Both the position numbers and the translations under genes were made by a program. Shown one piece after another: positions 1 to 8,957 of a stretch of DNA of 32,275 bases. How positions within the stretch are numbered: position 1 is the stretch's first letter; the number at the start of each line of letters is the position of its first letter. The stretch lies in contig SCQH01000017.1 in assembly GCA_004321925.1 (NCBI GenBank), positions 1 through 32,275 on the forward strand, written 5' to 3'. Source of the DNA: Nitrospirota bacterium. Its GTDB lineage: Bacteria; Nitrospirota; Thermodesulfovibrionia; Thermodesulfovibrionales; UBA6898. The notes beneath the pieces were generated by a model. The model had not been told where the DNA came from. It searched no databases and saw only the letters and a list, made by a program, of their open reading frames with translations.

Positions 1-1
1 T

Positions 2-334
2 ATCTCAACCTGGTACATGACCTCAAAGACCATGCTGAACGAGGGCCTGAAGCTGCTTGAGATGCTCAAGGAAGATGCTGCCCTGATGGGTGCAAGCAAC
101 CTCCATGAGCTGATGAGATGCTGGGAGAACTACCACAGGATCCTTTCTGTTGAGGCACATGCACGGCATATCCTCTTCAGGGAAGAGACCAGGTACCCTG
201 GTTACTACTACAGAGGCGACTTCCTTGCCATCAATGACAAGGATTGGAAGTGCTTTGTCAATTCAACGTACGATGCAGCAAACAACACATGGGAAATGAA
301 GAAAGTCCCGTATGTTGCGCTCATCGCTGACTAA
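2..334 (+). CDS. aprA: Adenylylsulfate (APS) reductase alpha subunit, C-terminal end (partial)
   Basis: This is the 3' end of a gene that starts before the window; the frame is open from base 2 and ends at TAA 332-334, giving about 110 residues. The FAD-containing AprA works with the Fe-S subunit AprB in the cytoplasm and interconverts APS with sulfite plus AMP, a core step of dissimilatory sulfate reduction or, in reverse, sulfur oxidation. The C-terminal pattern is characteristic of the family: a helical stretch with AEAHARHILFREETRYPG-like residues (here SVEAHARHILFREETRYPG), then GYYYRGDF and DWKCFVNSTYD. The upstream aprB expected in this kind of locus is not visible. qmoABC follows on the same strand after about 150 nt, the usual neighbourhood for the electron partner of AprBA. 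The sequence alone does not show the direction of the reaction. The identification is strong despite truncation. Confidence 0.93.
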   Translation: MSTWYMTSKTMLNEGLKLLEMLKEDAALMGASNLHELMRCWENYHRILSVEAHARHILFREETRYPGYYYRGDFLAINDKDWKCFVNSTYDAANNTWEMKKVPYVALIAD

Positions 335-342
335 GATGACCT

Positions 343-370
343 TTCCGGGAGGGCTTCGGCCCTCCCGGAA
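343..370 (+). terminator. 12-bp perfect hairpin with TTCG loop after aprA
   Basis: Positions 343-354 pair perfectly with 359-370 around a TTCG tetraloop, starting 8 nt after the aprA stop. The T-run that follows is weak (TCTTTA), so it could be a leaky terminator or a stabilising 3' end that lets aprA mRNA accumulate above the downstream qmo message. It is clearly a very stable stem; its function is inferred. Confidence 0.6.
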
Positions 371-389
371 TCTTTACGGAAAGGCACGA

Positions 390-437
390 TGCACAATGCA
401 CAATGCAAAAGGTCCCTTTTGTGCTGTGCAGTATGCA
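390..437. repeat. Imperfect inverted repeat in aprA-qmoA spacer
   Basis: Bases 390-412 form an imperfect roughly 23-bp inverted repeat with 415-437 around a 2-nt centre (AAAAGG-TC-CCTTTT at the core). The left arm also carries tandem AATGCAC-type units. It lies between the aprA hairpin and the qmoA Shine-Dalgarno and may be a dispersed intergenic repeat. No promoter is obvious to me in this spacer. Confidence 0.5.
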
Positions 438-484
438 TTTTGCGCTCACGCAAACTGACTTACTGCCTATAAGGAGGATAATAC

Positions 485-1738
485 ATGGCAGAAAATAAAA
501 AAGTACTCGTGATCGGAGGCGGCTTCAGCGGCCTTACAGCGGCTGTTGAGACTGCTGAGGCCGGTTCTGAGGTGGTCCTTATTGAGAAGACCCCATTTCT
601 TGGCGGAAGGGTCACACAGCTCAATAAATATTTCCCGAAGCTCTGCCCGCCGAACTGCGGGCTTGAGATCAATTTCAGAAGGATCAAAAATAGCGGGGAT
701 ATCACCTTCCATACGCTCGCCGAGGTGGAGAAGATCAGCGGCCAGGAAGGCAACTTCGACGTGACCGTCACGGTCAAGCCCCGCTTTGTCAATGACAAAT
801 GCACCGGCTGCAACGCCTGTGCCGAGGCATGTCCGGTCGAGATGCCGGATGAGTTCAACTTCGGCCTGAATATGACAAAGGCCGCCTACATTACGCACAA
901 TCAGGCATTCCCCTTCAAGTACGCGATCGATGGCCGTTCGTGCAAGGGCAAGGCCTGCGCCAAGTGTGTTGAGGCCTGCAAGTACGACGCGATAGATCTC
1001 GACATGAAGCCGGAGACCATCACGCTGAAGGTCGGTTCGATCATCCTTGCCTCAGGCTGGGACCCCTATGATGTCACAAAGCTCGACAACCTGGGCGGCG
1101 GCAAGATCAAAAATGTCATTACGAATATGCAGATGGAGCGGATCGCCTCGCCAAACGGCCCGACCGGAGGAAAGATCCTCAGGCCGTCTGACGGCAAGGA
1201 AGCCCACAATATCGCCTTTGTCCAGTGCGCCGGAAGCAGGGACGAGAATCATCTGCCCTACTGTTCATTTATCTGCTGCATGGCCTCGCTCAAGCAGGCG
1301 ACCTATGTGCGGGAGCAGTACCCCGAGTCAAAGGCAGAGATCTTTTATATCGATATCAGGACCCCCGGAAGATATGAGCAGTTCTACTGGAAGGTGAAGG
1401 ATGATCCGGGCGTTACCCTCACGAAGGGGAAGGTCGCCAGGATCACTGAAGAGGCCGGCACCGGCAACCTGATCGTTGAGGCCGAGGACATCCTTTCCGG
1501 CAAAAAGGTCAAACGCACCTTCGATATGGTGGTGCTGGCCACCGGAATGGTCCCGTCCACAAAGGATACAAAGATCCCTGTAGAGGTCAAATACACCCCG
1601 GACGGCTTTGTCATGCCCGCGACCCTTCAGAAGGGCGTGTATGCAATCGGCACGCTGAAAAGCCCGGTTGATGTTGCAAAGTCGGTGCAGGAAGCAACAG
1701 GGGTTGCGATCAAAAGCATTCAGAGCGTGAGGAGGTAG
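485..1738 (+). CDS. qmoA: Quinone-interacting membrane-bound oxidoreductase subunit QmoA
   Basis: QmoA is an HdrA-like flavoprotein of the QmoABC complex, which exchanges electrons between the quinone pool and AprBA at the cytoplasmic face. The 417-residue length fits the family. An FAD Rossmann motif GGGFSG is at residues 11-16 and CPPNC at 54-58. A ferredoxin-type cluster motif CTGCNACAEACP lies at 106-117, and further cysteines (C153, C158, C161, C165) form a second likely cluster site. The middle contains the HdrA/Qmo-type stretch FVQCAGSRDENHLPYC. The start is ATG 485, with AAGGAGG at 471-477 spaced 7 nt. qmoB begins 8 nt after the stop and its ribosome site overlaps the end of qmoA, so the two are co-translated parts of one operon. 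Confidence 0.95.
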   Translation: MAENKKVLVIGGGFSGLTAAVETAEAGSEVVLIEKTPFLGGRVTQLNKYFPKLCPPNCGLEINFRRIKNSGDITFHTLAEVEKISGQEGNFDVTVTVKPRFVNDKCTGCNACAEACPVEMPDEFNFGLNMTKAAYITHNQAFPFKYAIDGRSCKGKACAKCVEACKYDAIDLDMKPETITLKVGSIILASGWDPYDVTKLDNLGGGKIKNVITNMQMERIASPNGPTGGKILRPSDGKEAHNIAFVQCAGSRDENHLPYCSFICCMASLKQATYVREQYPESKAEIFYIDIRTPGRYEQFYWKVKDDPGVTLTKGKVARITEEAGTGNLIVEAEDILSGKKVKRTFDMVVLATGMVPSTKDTKIPVEVKYTPDGFVMPATLQKGVYAIGTLKSPVDVAKSVQEATGVAIKSIQSVRR

Positions 1739-1746
1739 AGGCGGCG

Positions 1747-3972
1747 ATGGAGAAGAAATTCGGAGTATATATATGCAAGGGGTGCGGTATCGGTGATACC
1801 GTTGATATAGAAAAGCTCAGGAAAAATACCGCGGGTGGTGCGCGTATAGCCGCGGACGTGATCAAGGAACATGGCATACTCTGCAGCCCCGAAGGCCTTG
1901 AGCTTATAAAGAACGACATCAAGGAAGGGACGAACACGATCATCATAGGGGCCTGCTCCCCCCGTGTCAAGTTCGAGGAGTTCGATTTCCCCGGCACGCT
2001 GACCGAACGGGTGAATCTTCGTGAATTCGTCTCCTGGACTTCAGAGCCGATGACCGAAGCGACCCAGACCCTGGCCGAAGACTATGTGAAACTGGGCGTT
2101 ATCAAGTCCCAGAAGGGCTCTCTCCCTGAGCCGAACATCCTGCCTGATCTCAGCAATACGATCATGGTGATCGGAGGCGGCATTACCGGACTGACGGCAG
2201 CGCTTGAGACAGCCAATGCCGGGTACGAGGTCATCCTTATCGAGAAAGAGGCCGAGTTGGGCGGATGGTCAGCAAAGCTCTACAAAGAGACCCCGCGCCA
2301 GTACCCGTATGACAAGCTGGATGAGCCGCAGATCTTTGACAAGATCAAGGAAGTCGAGGCGCATCCGAAGATAAAGATCTATAAATCCACGACCATTGAA
2401 AAGACTGACGGCCAGCCGGGCTTATTCGATGTGACCCTCTCAACGCAGGGTTCCAGTGAGACGGTCAAGATCGGTGCCTTCATCATGGCTGCAGGCTGGA
2501 AGCCCTATGATGCAACGAAGCTTGGGCATCTCGGCTATGGCAAGCCCAATGTGATCACGAACGTCCAGATGGAAGAGCTTGCGAAGAAGGGCAAGATCGT
2601 CCGGCCTTCTGACGGAAAAGAGGCAAAGAAGGTCGCCTTCATACAGTGCGCCGGCTCCCGTGATGCGAACCATCTCCCGTACTGTTCCTCATTCTGCTGC
2701 GGGACATCGTTAAAGCAGGCGCAGTATGTGCGTGATAAGAGCAGCGACGCCGTTGCCATGATCTTCTACAAAGACATTAGGACCCCGGGCCAGTCCGAAC
2801 TGTTTTACAAGAATATGCAGAACAACCCCGGGGTGCTGCTGACCAAGGCTGACGTGACTGCGATCACCGATGCAGGGAACGGCAACCTGTACGTTGAGGC
2901 AGAAAATACCTTCCTCGGAGAAAAGATCAAGGTTGAAGCCGACCTTGTCGTCCTTGCTACCGGCATTGTTCCGGCAACCCGCGCACCCCAGGAGTACCTC
3001 GACGGTCTGGCCGAGGCAGGTAAAAAGGGCGATGATGCGAAGAAGCTCTATGTTGACGAGACGGTCAAGCCTGATTTTGTACTGAACCTGACCTACAAGC
3101 AGGGGCCTGAACTGCCGTCGCTTGAGGGGGCCTATGGTTTTGCCGACTCGAACTTCATCTGCTTCCAGTACGAGACACGGAGGACCGGGATCTACTCGGC
3201 CGGCTGTGTCCGTCAGCCGATGAATATGACCGAGGCTATCCAGGATGCTTCCGGTGCAGCCTTAAAGGCTATCCAGTGCGTCGAGCATGTGGCGCAGGGC
3301 ATTGCCGTGCACCCGCGTGCCTGGGATGCCACTTTCCCGGACCCGATGATGATCAAATGCACCTCCTGCAAGAGATGCACGGACGAATGTCCGTTCGGCG
3401 CGATCGACGAAGATGCGAAGGGCACGCCGTTCTTTAAGATCAACCGCTGCCGCCGCTGTGCAACCTGCATGGGGGCCTGTCCGGAGAGGATCATATCCTT
3501 CAAGGATTTCAGTGTCGATATCGTCGGCTCGATGATCAAGGGGGTCGACATCAACGAGGATGATTTCAGGATCATCGTGCTGGCATGCGAAAACGATGCC
3601 TATCCGGCGCTTGACAGCGCCGCGATCAAGCGCATGAAGATCAGCCCGAGTGTCAGGATCATACCGGTTCGCTGCCTCGGATCGACGAACCTGGTCTGGG
3701 TCACCGACGCATTTTCGACCGGCATTGATGGTGTTCTCCTGCTTGGCTGCAAATACGGCGAAAACTACCAGTGTCACTTTGTCAAGGGCAGCGAACTTGC
3801 CAACTACCGTTTCAGCAAGGTGCAGGAGACGCTCAACAAGCTCCAGCTTGAGGCTGAACGGTGCCAGTTGATGCAGGTCTCGATATCTGACTATGACAAG
3901 CTGCCGCAGATGATAAATGACTTCGTTGCAAGGGTTGAAGAGATAGGCCCTAACCCGTTCAAGGAATTATAA
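1747..3972 (+). CDS. qmoB: Quinone-interacting membrane-bound oxidoreductase subunit QmoB
   Basis: QmoB is the large HdrA-like flavoprotein of the complex, here 741 residues. An N-terminal region with cysteines CKGCG (10-14) resembles the HdrA N-terminal domain. It is followed by an FAD motif GGGITG at 143-148 and the FIQCAGSRDANHLPYC stretch shared with QmoA. Two [4Fe-4S] ferredoxin motifs lie at about 538-549 (CTSCKRCTDECP) and 568-579 (CRRCATCMGACP). The last 130 residues form an MvhD-like domain that keeps four cysteines (LACEND, VRCLG, LLGCKYGENYQC), the usual [2Fe-2S] site. MvhD-type domains hand electrons between flavoproteins, so QmoB probably links the flavins to the rest of the complex. 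It sits tightly between qmoA and qmoC. Confidence 0.95.
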   Translation: MEKKFGVYICKGCGIGDTVDIEKLRKNTAGGARIAADVIKEHGILCSPEGLELIKNDIKEGTNTIIIGACSPRVKFEEFDFPGTLTERVNLREFVSWTSEPMTEATQTLAEDYVKLGVIKSQKGSLPEPNILPDLSNTIMVIGGGITGLTAALETANAGYEVILIEKEAELGGWSAKLYKETPRQYPYDKLDEPQIFDKIKEVEAHPKIKIYKSTTIEKTDGQPGLFDVTLSTQGSSETVKIGAFIMAAGWKPYDATKLGHLGYGKPNVITNVQMEELAKKGKIVRPSDGKEAKKVAFIQCAGSRDANHLPYCSSFCCGTSLKQAQYVRDKSSDAVAMIFYKDIRTPGQSELFYKNMQNNPGVLLTKADVTAITDAGNGNLYVEAENTFLGEKIKVEADLVVLATGIVPATRAPQEYLDGLAEAGKKGDDAKKLYVDETVKPDFVLNLTYKQGPELPSLEGAYGFADSNFICFQYETRRTGIYSAGCVRQPMNMTEAIQDASGAALKAIQCVEHVAQGIAVHPRAWDATFPDPMMIKCTSCKRCTDECPFGAIDEDAKGTPFFKINRCRRCATCMGACPERIISFKDFSVDIVGSMIKGVDINEDDFRIIVLACENDAYPALDSAAIKRMKISPSVRIIPVRCLGSTNLVWVTDAFSTGIDGVLLLGCKYGENYQCHFVKGSELANYRFSKVQETLNKLQLEAERCQLMQVSISDYDKLPQMINDFVARVEEIGPNPFKEL

Positions 3973-3984
3973 GAGGAGGAGCAG

Positions 3985-5145
3985 ATGGCAGAGCAGATAA
4001 TTAAACCTGACTTAAACTTCATAAATGATGTGATCAACGCAGGGGGTGAGTCACTGAAGAAATGCTATCAGTGCTCGACATGCACGGTCGTCTGCAATGT
4101 GACGCCTGATGACAAGCCCTTCCCGCGCAAGGAGATGGCCCTCGCCCAGTGGGGCCAGAAGGACAAACTTTTTGGAAATCCGGACATCTGGCTATGCCAT
4201 CAGTGCAGCGATTGCACCGCGTATTGTCCAAGGGGCGCCAAGCCGGGAGAGGTTTTGGGCGCGATAAGAAAGCTCAGCATCGAGGAATTCTCGGTCCCCG
4301 GGTTCCTGGCGAAGATGGTAAACAATCCGAAATTTCTGCTGGTGCTTCTTGCGGTCCCTGCTCTGCTCTATATCCTGATCATCGCGTCACAGGGCTTTTT
4401 CGGGAGCGTTGATATCCCAACAGAGGAGGGGAAGATCGTTTATGGAAAATTCCTTTTTTCCCTGTATTATGTCGACACGATATTTACCGCTACAGCCCTC
4501 TTTGCGGTGTTTAGTCTCTTCCTGGGTGTCACAAAGTACTGGAAGGCCATGGCTGCAGAAAACCCAAATACCAAGACAGGCAGTCTCGGGAACGCGATCT
4601 CTGCAACAATTGTGGATATACTCGGGCATAACCGGTTCAGGAAGTGCGAGGTAACAAAAGGCAGGGCAACAGCACATATGCTGGTATTTTACAGCTTCAT
4701 CGGCCTGTTCATCACCACCATACTGGCCTTTGCGAGGGTCATCCCGGAATACATCCATCACCTGAAGATCTCTGAGAGCATTGACGTTCACCAACTTGAC
4801 TGGCTTGCCTACATTTATAAGCCGATAGGCAATGTCAGTGCGGCCGCCCTGATGCTGGGGATCCTGTTGATGATGTCAAACAGGTTCAAAAACCAGGAGA
4901 AGGCCGGGCTGGGAAGCTACTATGACTGGCTTTTTATCTCCCTGGTGGCAGGAGTCGGGATCACCGGACTGCTGGCGCAGTTTCTGAGAATGGCCAACAC
5001 CGTGGCGGCATATCCTACTTATGTTGCTCACCTTTGTCTGGTGTTTTTTCTTTTTGCATATGCACCTTTTTCAAAGATGGCACACATGGCATACAGGACG
5101 ACCGCAATGGTCTATACAAAGCACAGCGGCAGGGACGCGGAATAA
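3985..5145 (+). CDS. qmoC: Quinone-interacting membrane-bound oxidoreductase subunit QmoC
   Basis: QmoC anchors the complex in the inner membrane and reacts with menaquinone. The 386-residue protein joins an HdrC-like Fe-S domain to an HdrE/NarI-like cytochrome b domain. Two cluster motifs are seen at 27-37 (CYQCSTCTVVC) and 71-81 (CHQCSDCTAYC). About six hydrophobic segments follow, roughly 117-137, 165-190, 228-252, 285-302, 316-336 and 345-364, with histidines (for example in the AHML and YVAHL helices) that could bind heme. The start ATG 3985 follows AAGAGGAGGAG. It is the last of the three qmo genes; a CBS-domain gene starts 48 nt later. Confidence 0.95.
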   Translation: MAEQIIKPDLNFINDVINAGGESLKKCYQCSTCTVVCNVTPDDKPFPRKEMALAQWGQKDKLFGNPDIWLCHQCSDCTAYCPRGAKPGEVLGAIRKLSIEEFSVPGFLAKMVNNPKFLLVLLAVPALLYILIIASQGFFGSVDIPTEEGKIVYGKFLFSLYYVDTIFTATALFAVFSLFLGVTKYWKAMAAENPNTKTGSLGNAISATIVDILGHNRFRKCEVTKGRATAHMLVFYSFIGLFITTILAFARVIPEYIHHLKISESIDVHQLDWLAYIYKPIGNVSAAALMLGILLMMSNRFKNQEKAGLGSYYDWLFISLVAGVGITGLLAQFLRMANTVAAYPTYVAHLCLVFFLFAYAPFSKMAHMAYRTTAMVYTKHSGRDAE

Positions 5146-5193
5146 CAACAAGACTGATTGCCGCTGAACAGCGGGAGACAGGGAGGTAACAAA

Positions 5194-5640
5194 ATGGCAA
5201 CAGTGAAAGAGACGTTAGGAGAGGTTGATAAGTCAATAATCTCCCTTGACATGGACAAGACCGTCGCAGATGCGGTCAGCCTGCTGGTCGAACATGAGAT
5301 AGGCGCCCTGGTGGTCGTGGACAAGGAGGGCAAGCCTGCCGGCATGTTCACCGAAAGGGACGTGCTCAAGTGCTGGACAAGAAAAGGCGAGAGGCATTTC
5401 AAGGACATTAAGGTCTCCGAGGTGATGAGCACGAATCTTATCATTGTTGAGGCCGACGACGATCTCTGCTACGTCACGACGATCATGATCAAGAACAGGA
5501 TCAGGCATCTCCCTGTCCTGGAGAATAACAAACTGGTTGCCATGCTTTCTATCCGGGATGTGGTCAAGGCGCAGGTTTCAGACCTCAGGGCGGAAAACCA
5601 TTATCTGAAGGATTATATCTCGGATAAGTACCCGGGGTGA
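5194..5640 (+). CDS. Two-CBS-domain protein between qmoC and hppA
   Basis: This 148-residue soluble protein consists almost entirely of a CBS pair. The first CBS unit (about 14-65) ends with the typical GMFTERDVLK, and the second (about 75-130) runs through VSEVMSTNLIIVEADDDL to LVAMLSIRDVVK. CBS pairs usually bind adenine nucleotides such as AMP, ADP, ATP or S-adenosylmethionine. Start: ATG 5194 preceded by GGGAGGTAA; an in-frame TTG at 5158 has no ribosome site and is not preferred. It has no fused catalytic domain. Its place between the Qmo genes and a PPi-driven pump makes an adenylate sensor attractive, because APS reductase makes AMP, but the ligand is inferred. Identification as a CBS protein is firm; partner unknown. 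Confidence 0.88.
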   Translation: MATVKETLGEVDKSIISLDMDKTVADAVSLLVEHEIGALVVVDKEGKPAGMFTERDVLKCWTRKGERHFKDIKVSEVMSTNLIIVEADDDLCYVTTIMIKNRIRHLPVLENNKLVAMLSIRDVVKAQVSDLRAENHYLKDYISDKYPG

Positions 5641-5782
5641 CGATTATGTGCAGTTCGAGAAGTTTTACTTATTTTACTTATAATTCGGCGTTTGAAGGAG
5701 GTGAAGTCAGGAGGGTCTTTTGTCTTTGTCGAGAACAATAAGGGCCAGTTTGCTCTATAAATCAAACAGAAGGAGGAAATGA
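5641..5782 (+). promoter_or_regulatory. Leader of hppA with possible promoter and strong Shine-Dalgarno sites
   Basis: The 142-nt spacer contains an A+T-rich block with TATAAT at 5680-5685, a candidate -10 box. There are two strong ribosome-binding sequences. AAGGAGGTGA at 5695-5704, a full complement of the usual 16S 3' end, has no clear gene behind it. AAGGAGGAAA just before ATG 5783 serves hppA. hppA could therefore have its own promoter besides read-through from qmo. Confidence 0.4.
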
Positions 5783-7861
5783 ATGAGTTCAACAATACTT
5801 TTTGCTTTAGGTTGCGGATTATTAGGCGTGATATACGCCATTGTGACCGCAATGTGGGTGAACAAGCAGGATGCAGGCAGTGCGAAGATGCAGGAGATCT
5901 CAAATGCGGTCAAAGAGGGCGCATATGCTTTCCTTGCGCGTGAATATAAAACCGTTGCCATGGTTGCTGTTGTTCTGGTCATTGCCATTGCCGCAATACC
6001 ACAGCTCGGCATGTGGGCAGCTATCGGCTTCGTCATCGGAACGGTCGGCTCGGCCTTTGCAGGTTTTGTCGGGATGTGGGTCACTGTCCGCGCAAACGTC
6101 CGTACAACTGCGGCGGCCAGCAGGGGCCTCCAGGCAGCCCTCGGGCTTGCCTTCAAGGGCGGGTCGGTCACCGGCGTTATGGTCGTCGGTCTCGGGATTA
6201 TTGGATTGGCCGGCTTTTATTTTATCGCAAAACAGTCTGCTCCCGAACAGGCATTCCATGCACTGATCGGTCTTGGCTTCGGCTGCTCGCTCATGAGCGT
6301 GTTTGCCCGTATCGCCGGCGGTATCTATACTAAGGCTGCTGACGTTGGTGCCGACCTTGTCGGAAAGGTTGAAGCCGGTATCCCCGAGGATGACCCCCGG
6401 AATCCGGCCGTTATCGCAGACAACGTCGGTGACAACGTCGGTGACTGCGCCGGTATGGCAGCCGACCTTTATGAAACCTATACGGTAACGCTCGTTGCCG
6501 CAATGCTTCTTGCCAAGACCGTCTTTGGCGCTGACAGCCCCTGGGTGGAATTCCCGATGATGCTCGGCGGCATATCGATCATCGCTTCCATTATCGGAAC
6601 CTTTGCAGTACGTTTGGGCAAGAGCCAGTACATCATGGGCGCCCTGTATAAGGGCCTGGCAGTTGCAGGCGTCCTTGCCGCAATAACCTTTTATATTGTG
6701 ACCGGTGAATTTCTGAAGAGCCCTGAGGCAATGGCCTCAGTAGCAACGCACCCGTCATTTACACAGATGAACGTCTTCCTTATGTCGCTGATCGGCCTTG
6801 CCCTGACAGGCCTCATCGTGGCTATAACCGAGTATTTCACCGCCAAGGAGTATGCTCCGGTGAAGCACATCGCGCAGGCCAGCTTGACCGGCCACGGAAC
6901 AAACGTCATCGCAGGTCTCGCAGTCAGCATGAAGTCAACCGCAGCCCCTGTCCTGGTTATCGTTGCGTCGATCCTTGGCGCCTATCATCTGGGCGGCGGG
7001 TTTGACGGCGACCTGACGGGCGGTCTTTTTGCTATAGCCCTGTCAGCCGTCTCGATGCTTTCGATGACCGGTATCGTGGTGGCCATCGACTCATACGGTC
7101 CTATTACGGACAACGCAGGCGGTATCGCAGAAATGTCAGGACTGCCTGAAGAGATCCGCAACATAACCGATCCTCTTGATGCGGTCGGCAACACAACAAA
7201 GGCTGTTACCAAGGGGTATGCCATTGGCTCTGCCGGTCTTGCAGCCCTTGTTCTTTTTGCAGAATACTCGAGGTCGTTCTCAACCCCGGTCCTGTTCGAC
7301 CTTTCCAACCCGATGGTTCTGGCAGGTCTCTTTATCGGCGGACTTCTTCCCTACTACTTCGGCTCGCTTCTTATGGAAGCGGTCGGCAAGGCAGCAGGCA
7401 GTATTGTTGATGAAGTGAGAAGGCAGTTCAGGGAGATTCCCGGCATCATGGAATACAAGGCAAAGCCCGAGTACGGCAAGTGCGTTGATATTGTCACCCA
7501 GTCAGCCATCAAGCAGATGATGGTCCCGGCTCTTATCCCTGTCGTGGCCCCTATCCTTGTCGGGCTCCTTCTCGGTAAAGAGGCCCTCGGCGGCGTGCTT
7601 ATCGGAAGTATCCTGACCGGACTCTTCCAGGCCATTGCCATGACCAGCGGCGGCGGTGCATGGGACAACGCCAAAAAGGCCTTTGAAGACGGCGTTACCG
7701 ATTCCAAGGGCGTCGTTCATAAGAAGGGCAGCGACGGCCACAAGGCCTCTGTCACCGGAGATACGGTCGGCGATCCTTACAAGGATACCGCAGGTCCTGC
7801 TATCAACCCGATGATCAAGGTTATCAACATTGTCGCACTTCTGATCGTCCCGATGCTGTAG
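5783..7861 (+). CDS. hppA: Membrane-bound proton-translocating pyrophosphatase, K+-independent type
   Basis: HppA hydrolyses PPi in the cytoplasm and pumps protons across the inner membrane. The 692-residue length and many hydrophobic helices fit the family. The substrate site motifs are intact: [13 protein letters not shown] from about 187, [16 protein letters not shown] shortly after, and [19 protein letters not shown] near the C-terminus. The subclass signature reads [10 protein letters not shown] (about 469-478), with Lys at the position where K+-dependent enzymes carry Ala and Thr three residues later; this indicates a K+-independent H+ pump. Start ATG 5783 follows AAGGAGG. Next to apr/qmo genes, its likely job is to remove and exploit PPi from ATP sulfurylase, pulling sulfate activation forward. 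A strong terminator follows. Confidence 0.97.
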   Translation: MSSTILFALGCGLLGVIYAIVTAMWVNKQDAGSAKMQEISNAVKEGAYAFLAREYKTVAMVAVVLVIAIAAIPQLGMWAAIGFVIGTVGSAFAGFVGMWVTVRANVRTTAAASRGLQAALGLAFKGGSVTGVMVVGLGIIGLAGFYFIAKQSAPEQAFHALIGLGFGCSLMSVFARIAGGIYTKAADVGADLVGKVEAGIPEDDPRNPAVIADNVGDNVGDCAGMAADLYETYTVTLVAAMLLAKTVFGADSPWVEFPMMLGGISIIASIIGTFAVRLGKSQYIMGALYKGLAVAGVLAAITFYIVTGEFLKSPEAMASVATHPSFTQMNVFLMSLIGLALTGLIVAITEYFTAKEYAPVKHIAQASLTGHGTNVIAGLAVSMKSTAAPVLVIVASILGAYHLGGGFDGDLTGGLFAIALSAVSMLSMTGIVVAIDSYGPITDNAGGIAEMSGLPEEIRNITDPLDAVGNTTKAVTKGYAIGSAGLAALVLFAEYSRSFSTPVLFDLSNPMVLAGLFIGGLLPYYFGSLLMEAVGKAAGSIVDEVRRQFREIPGIMEYKAKPEYGKCVDIVTQSAIKQMMVPALIPVVAPILVGLLLGKEALGGVLIGSILTGLFQAIAMTSGGGAWDNAKKAFEDGVTDSKGVVHKKGSDGHKASVTGDTVGDPYKDTAGPAINPMIKVINIVALLIVPML

Positions 7862-7882
7862 CAGTTCCGCAGTAAAAACCGA

Positions 7883-7919
7883 GGGGCTGATCCGGTAATC
7901 CCGGGTCAGCCCCTTTTTT
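7883..7919 (+). terminator. Rho-independent terminator after hppA
   Basis: GGGGCTGATCCGG (7883-7895) pairs with CCGGGTCAGCCCC (7901-7913) with one G-U pair, loop TAATC, followed by six T residues at 7914-7919. It lies 22 nt after the hppA stop and closes the sulfur/energy gene block. Confidence 0.92.
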
Positions 7920-8018
7920 ATATCATGTGCTGTTGTATTGATCTGAGATGCACCCGGGGAAAAGAACCCTGATTCATGTATTGTCGACGGTCAGTTCCCT
8001 CTCCGTAAGTCCCATCAG

Positions 8019-8909
8019 TTATCCTGCATCTTTCAGTAAGGAGATTATTTCGGCGATCTGGGCCTCAGCCTTGTCAGAGGCAAGGATACATCCTCCGGCG
8101 CCCTTATGACCGCCGCCGCCAAAGGCACTGCAGATCATTCCGCAGTTTGCCTTGCTTGTCCTGTTGAAGAGGTTGTGCCCGACGGTCACGGCAACGAATT
8201 TCTTTTGAGGTCCCCACTGCATACGGACAGAGACATTTGTATCCGGAAAGAGCGTGTAAATGAGGAACCGGTTGCCGACAGGGAGCCTGTCCAGTGAACG
8301 GAAATCGGTGATCACCACATTTCCATCCTTTTTCGAATGCGCCTTCAGGTCAGCGAGAAAGGCAGTATTGTTCTCGCGCATAAGCCTTATCCTTTCGGCT
8401 ACCTCAGGCTGCTGAAGGATCTCATCCACGGACATGGTCTTGAACCAGTCAACCAGTTTCATGAAATAATCCTTGAAACTCCCGATGCCTGAACGTGAGT
8501 CAATGGTAAAGCCGATAAGGATCTCCCCCTTCGGATCGGTCACTTCAGTGATCTCGAGTTGGGCAGAGTCGAAACGGTCCGTTTCGCTCACGAGGTGCTC
8601 AAACCTCTTCAGCTTCTCGGAGGAATAATAGTCGTAGACCACGCGTGCGACGCTCGGCTCTATCGCATGTCTGCCTCTGAAATCAGCAGGCGGCTTTTCA
8701 TTGCTGTCGGTAAGCTGGTGATGGTCGAACCAGAGAGCTGCCTTGGGGTGATAGGGGAGGTTGGTGAGAATATCGCTATCAGTTATTTCAAATTTCTTGT
8801 CCGTAATGTCCTGGGGGTGTATCAACGCTATGGAATCGATCTCCTCCATGGTGGTGATAAGGACTGCCGATACAAGACCGTCAAGATCCCCGCGGGTAAC
8901 AAGTCTCAT
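8019..8909 (-). CDS. DHH-family phosphoesterase (exopolyphosphatase/NrnA-like)
   Basis: A 296-residue soluble phosphoesterase of the DHH/DHHA1 superfamily. Metal-binding residues are seen in RGDLDGL (D8, D10) and the name-giving FDHHQ (D62-H63-H64), and the C-terminal DHHA1 domain ends with the substrate-binding glycine motif GGGGHKGAGG. Members cleave short RNAs, cyclic dinucleotide products, pApA/pAp or polyphosphate; the sequence does not decide which. pAp or short nucleotides would be reasonable, but this is only inference. The start ATG 8909 has GAGGAGGAG just upstream. It is the last gene of a minus-strand series led by the glutaredoxin-like gene and lies 48 nt after its upstream neighbour. 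Confidence 0.85.
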   Translation of the reverse strand: MRLVTRGDLDGLVSAVLITTMEEIDSIALIHPQDITDKKFEITDSDILTNLPYHPKAALWFDHHQLTDSNEKPPADFRGRHAIEPSVARVVYDYYSSEKLKRFEHLVSETDRFDSAQLEITEVTDPKGEILIGFTIDSRSGIGSFKDYFMKLVDWFKTMSVDEILQQPEVAERIRLMRENNTAFLADLKAHSKKDGNVVITDFRSLDRLPVGNRFLIYTLFPDTNVSVRMQWGPQKKFVAVTVGHNLFNRTSKANCGMICSAFGGGGHKGAGGCILASDKAEAQIAEIISLLKDAG

Positions 8910-8957
8910 GCTTTTCTCCTCCTCTGCTTGTGATTAACCAAGTGACTATTGATACCG

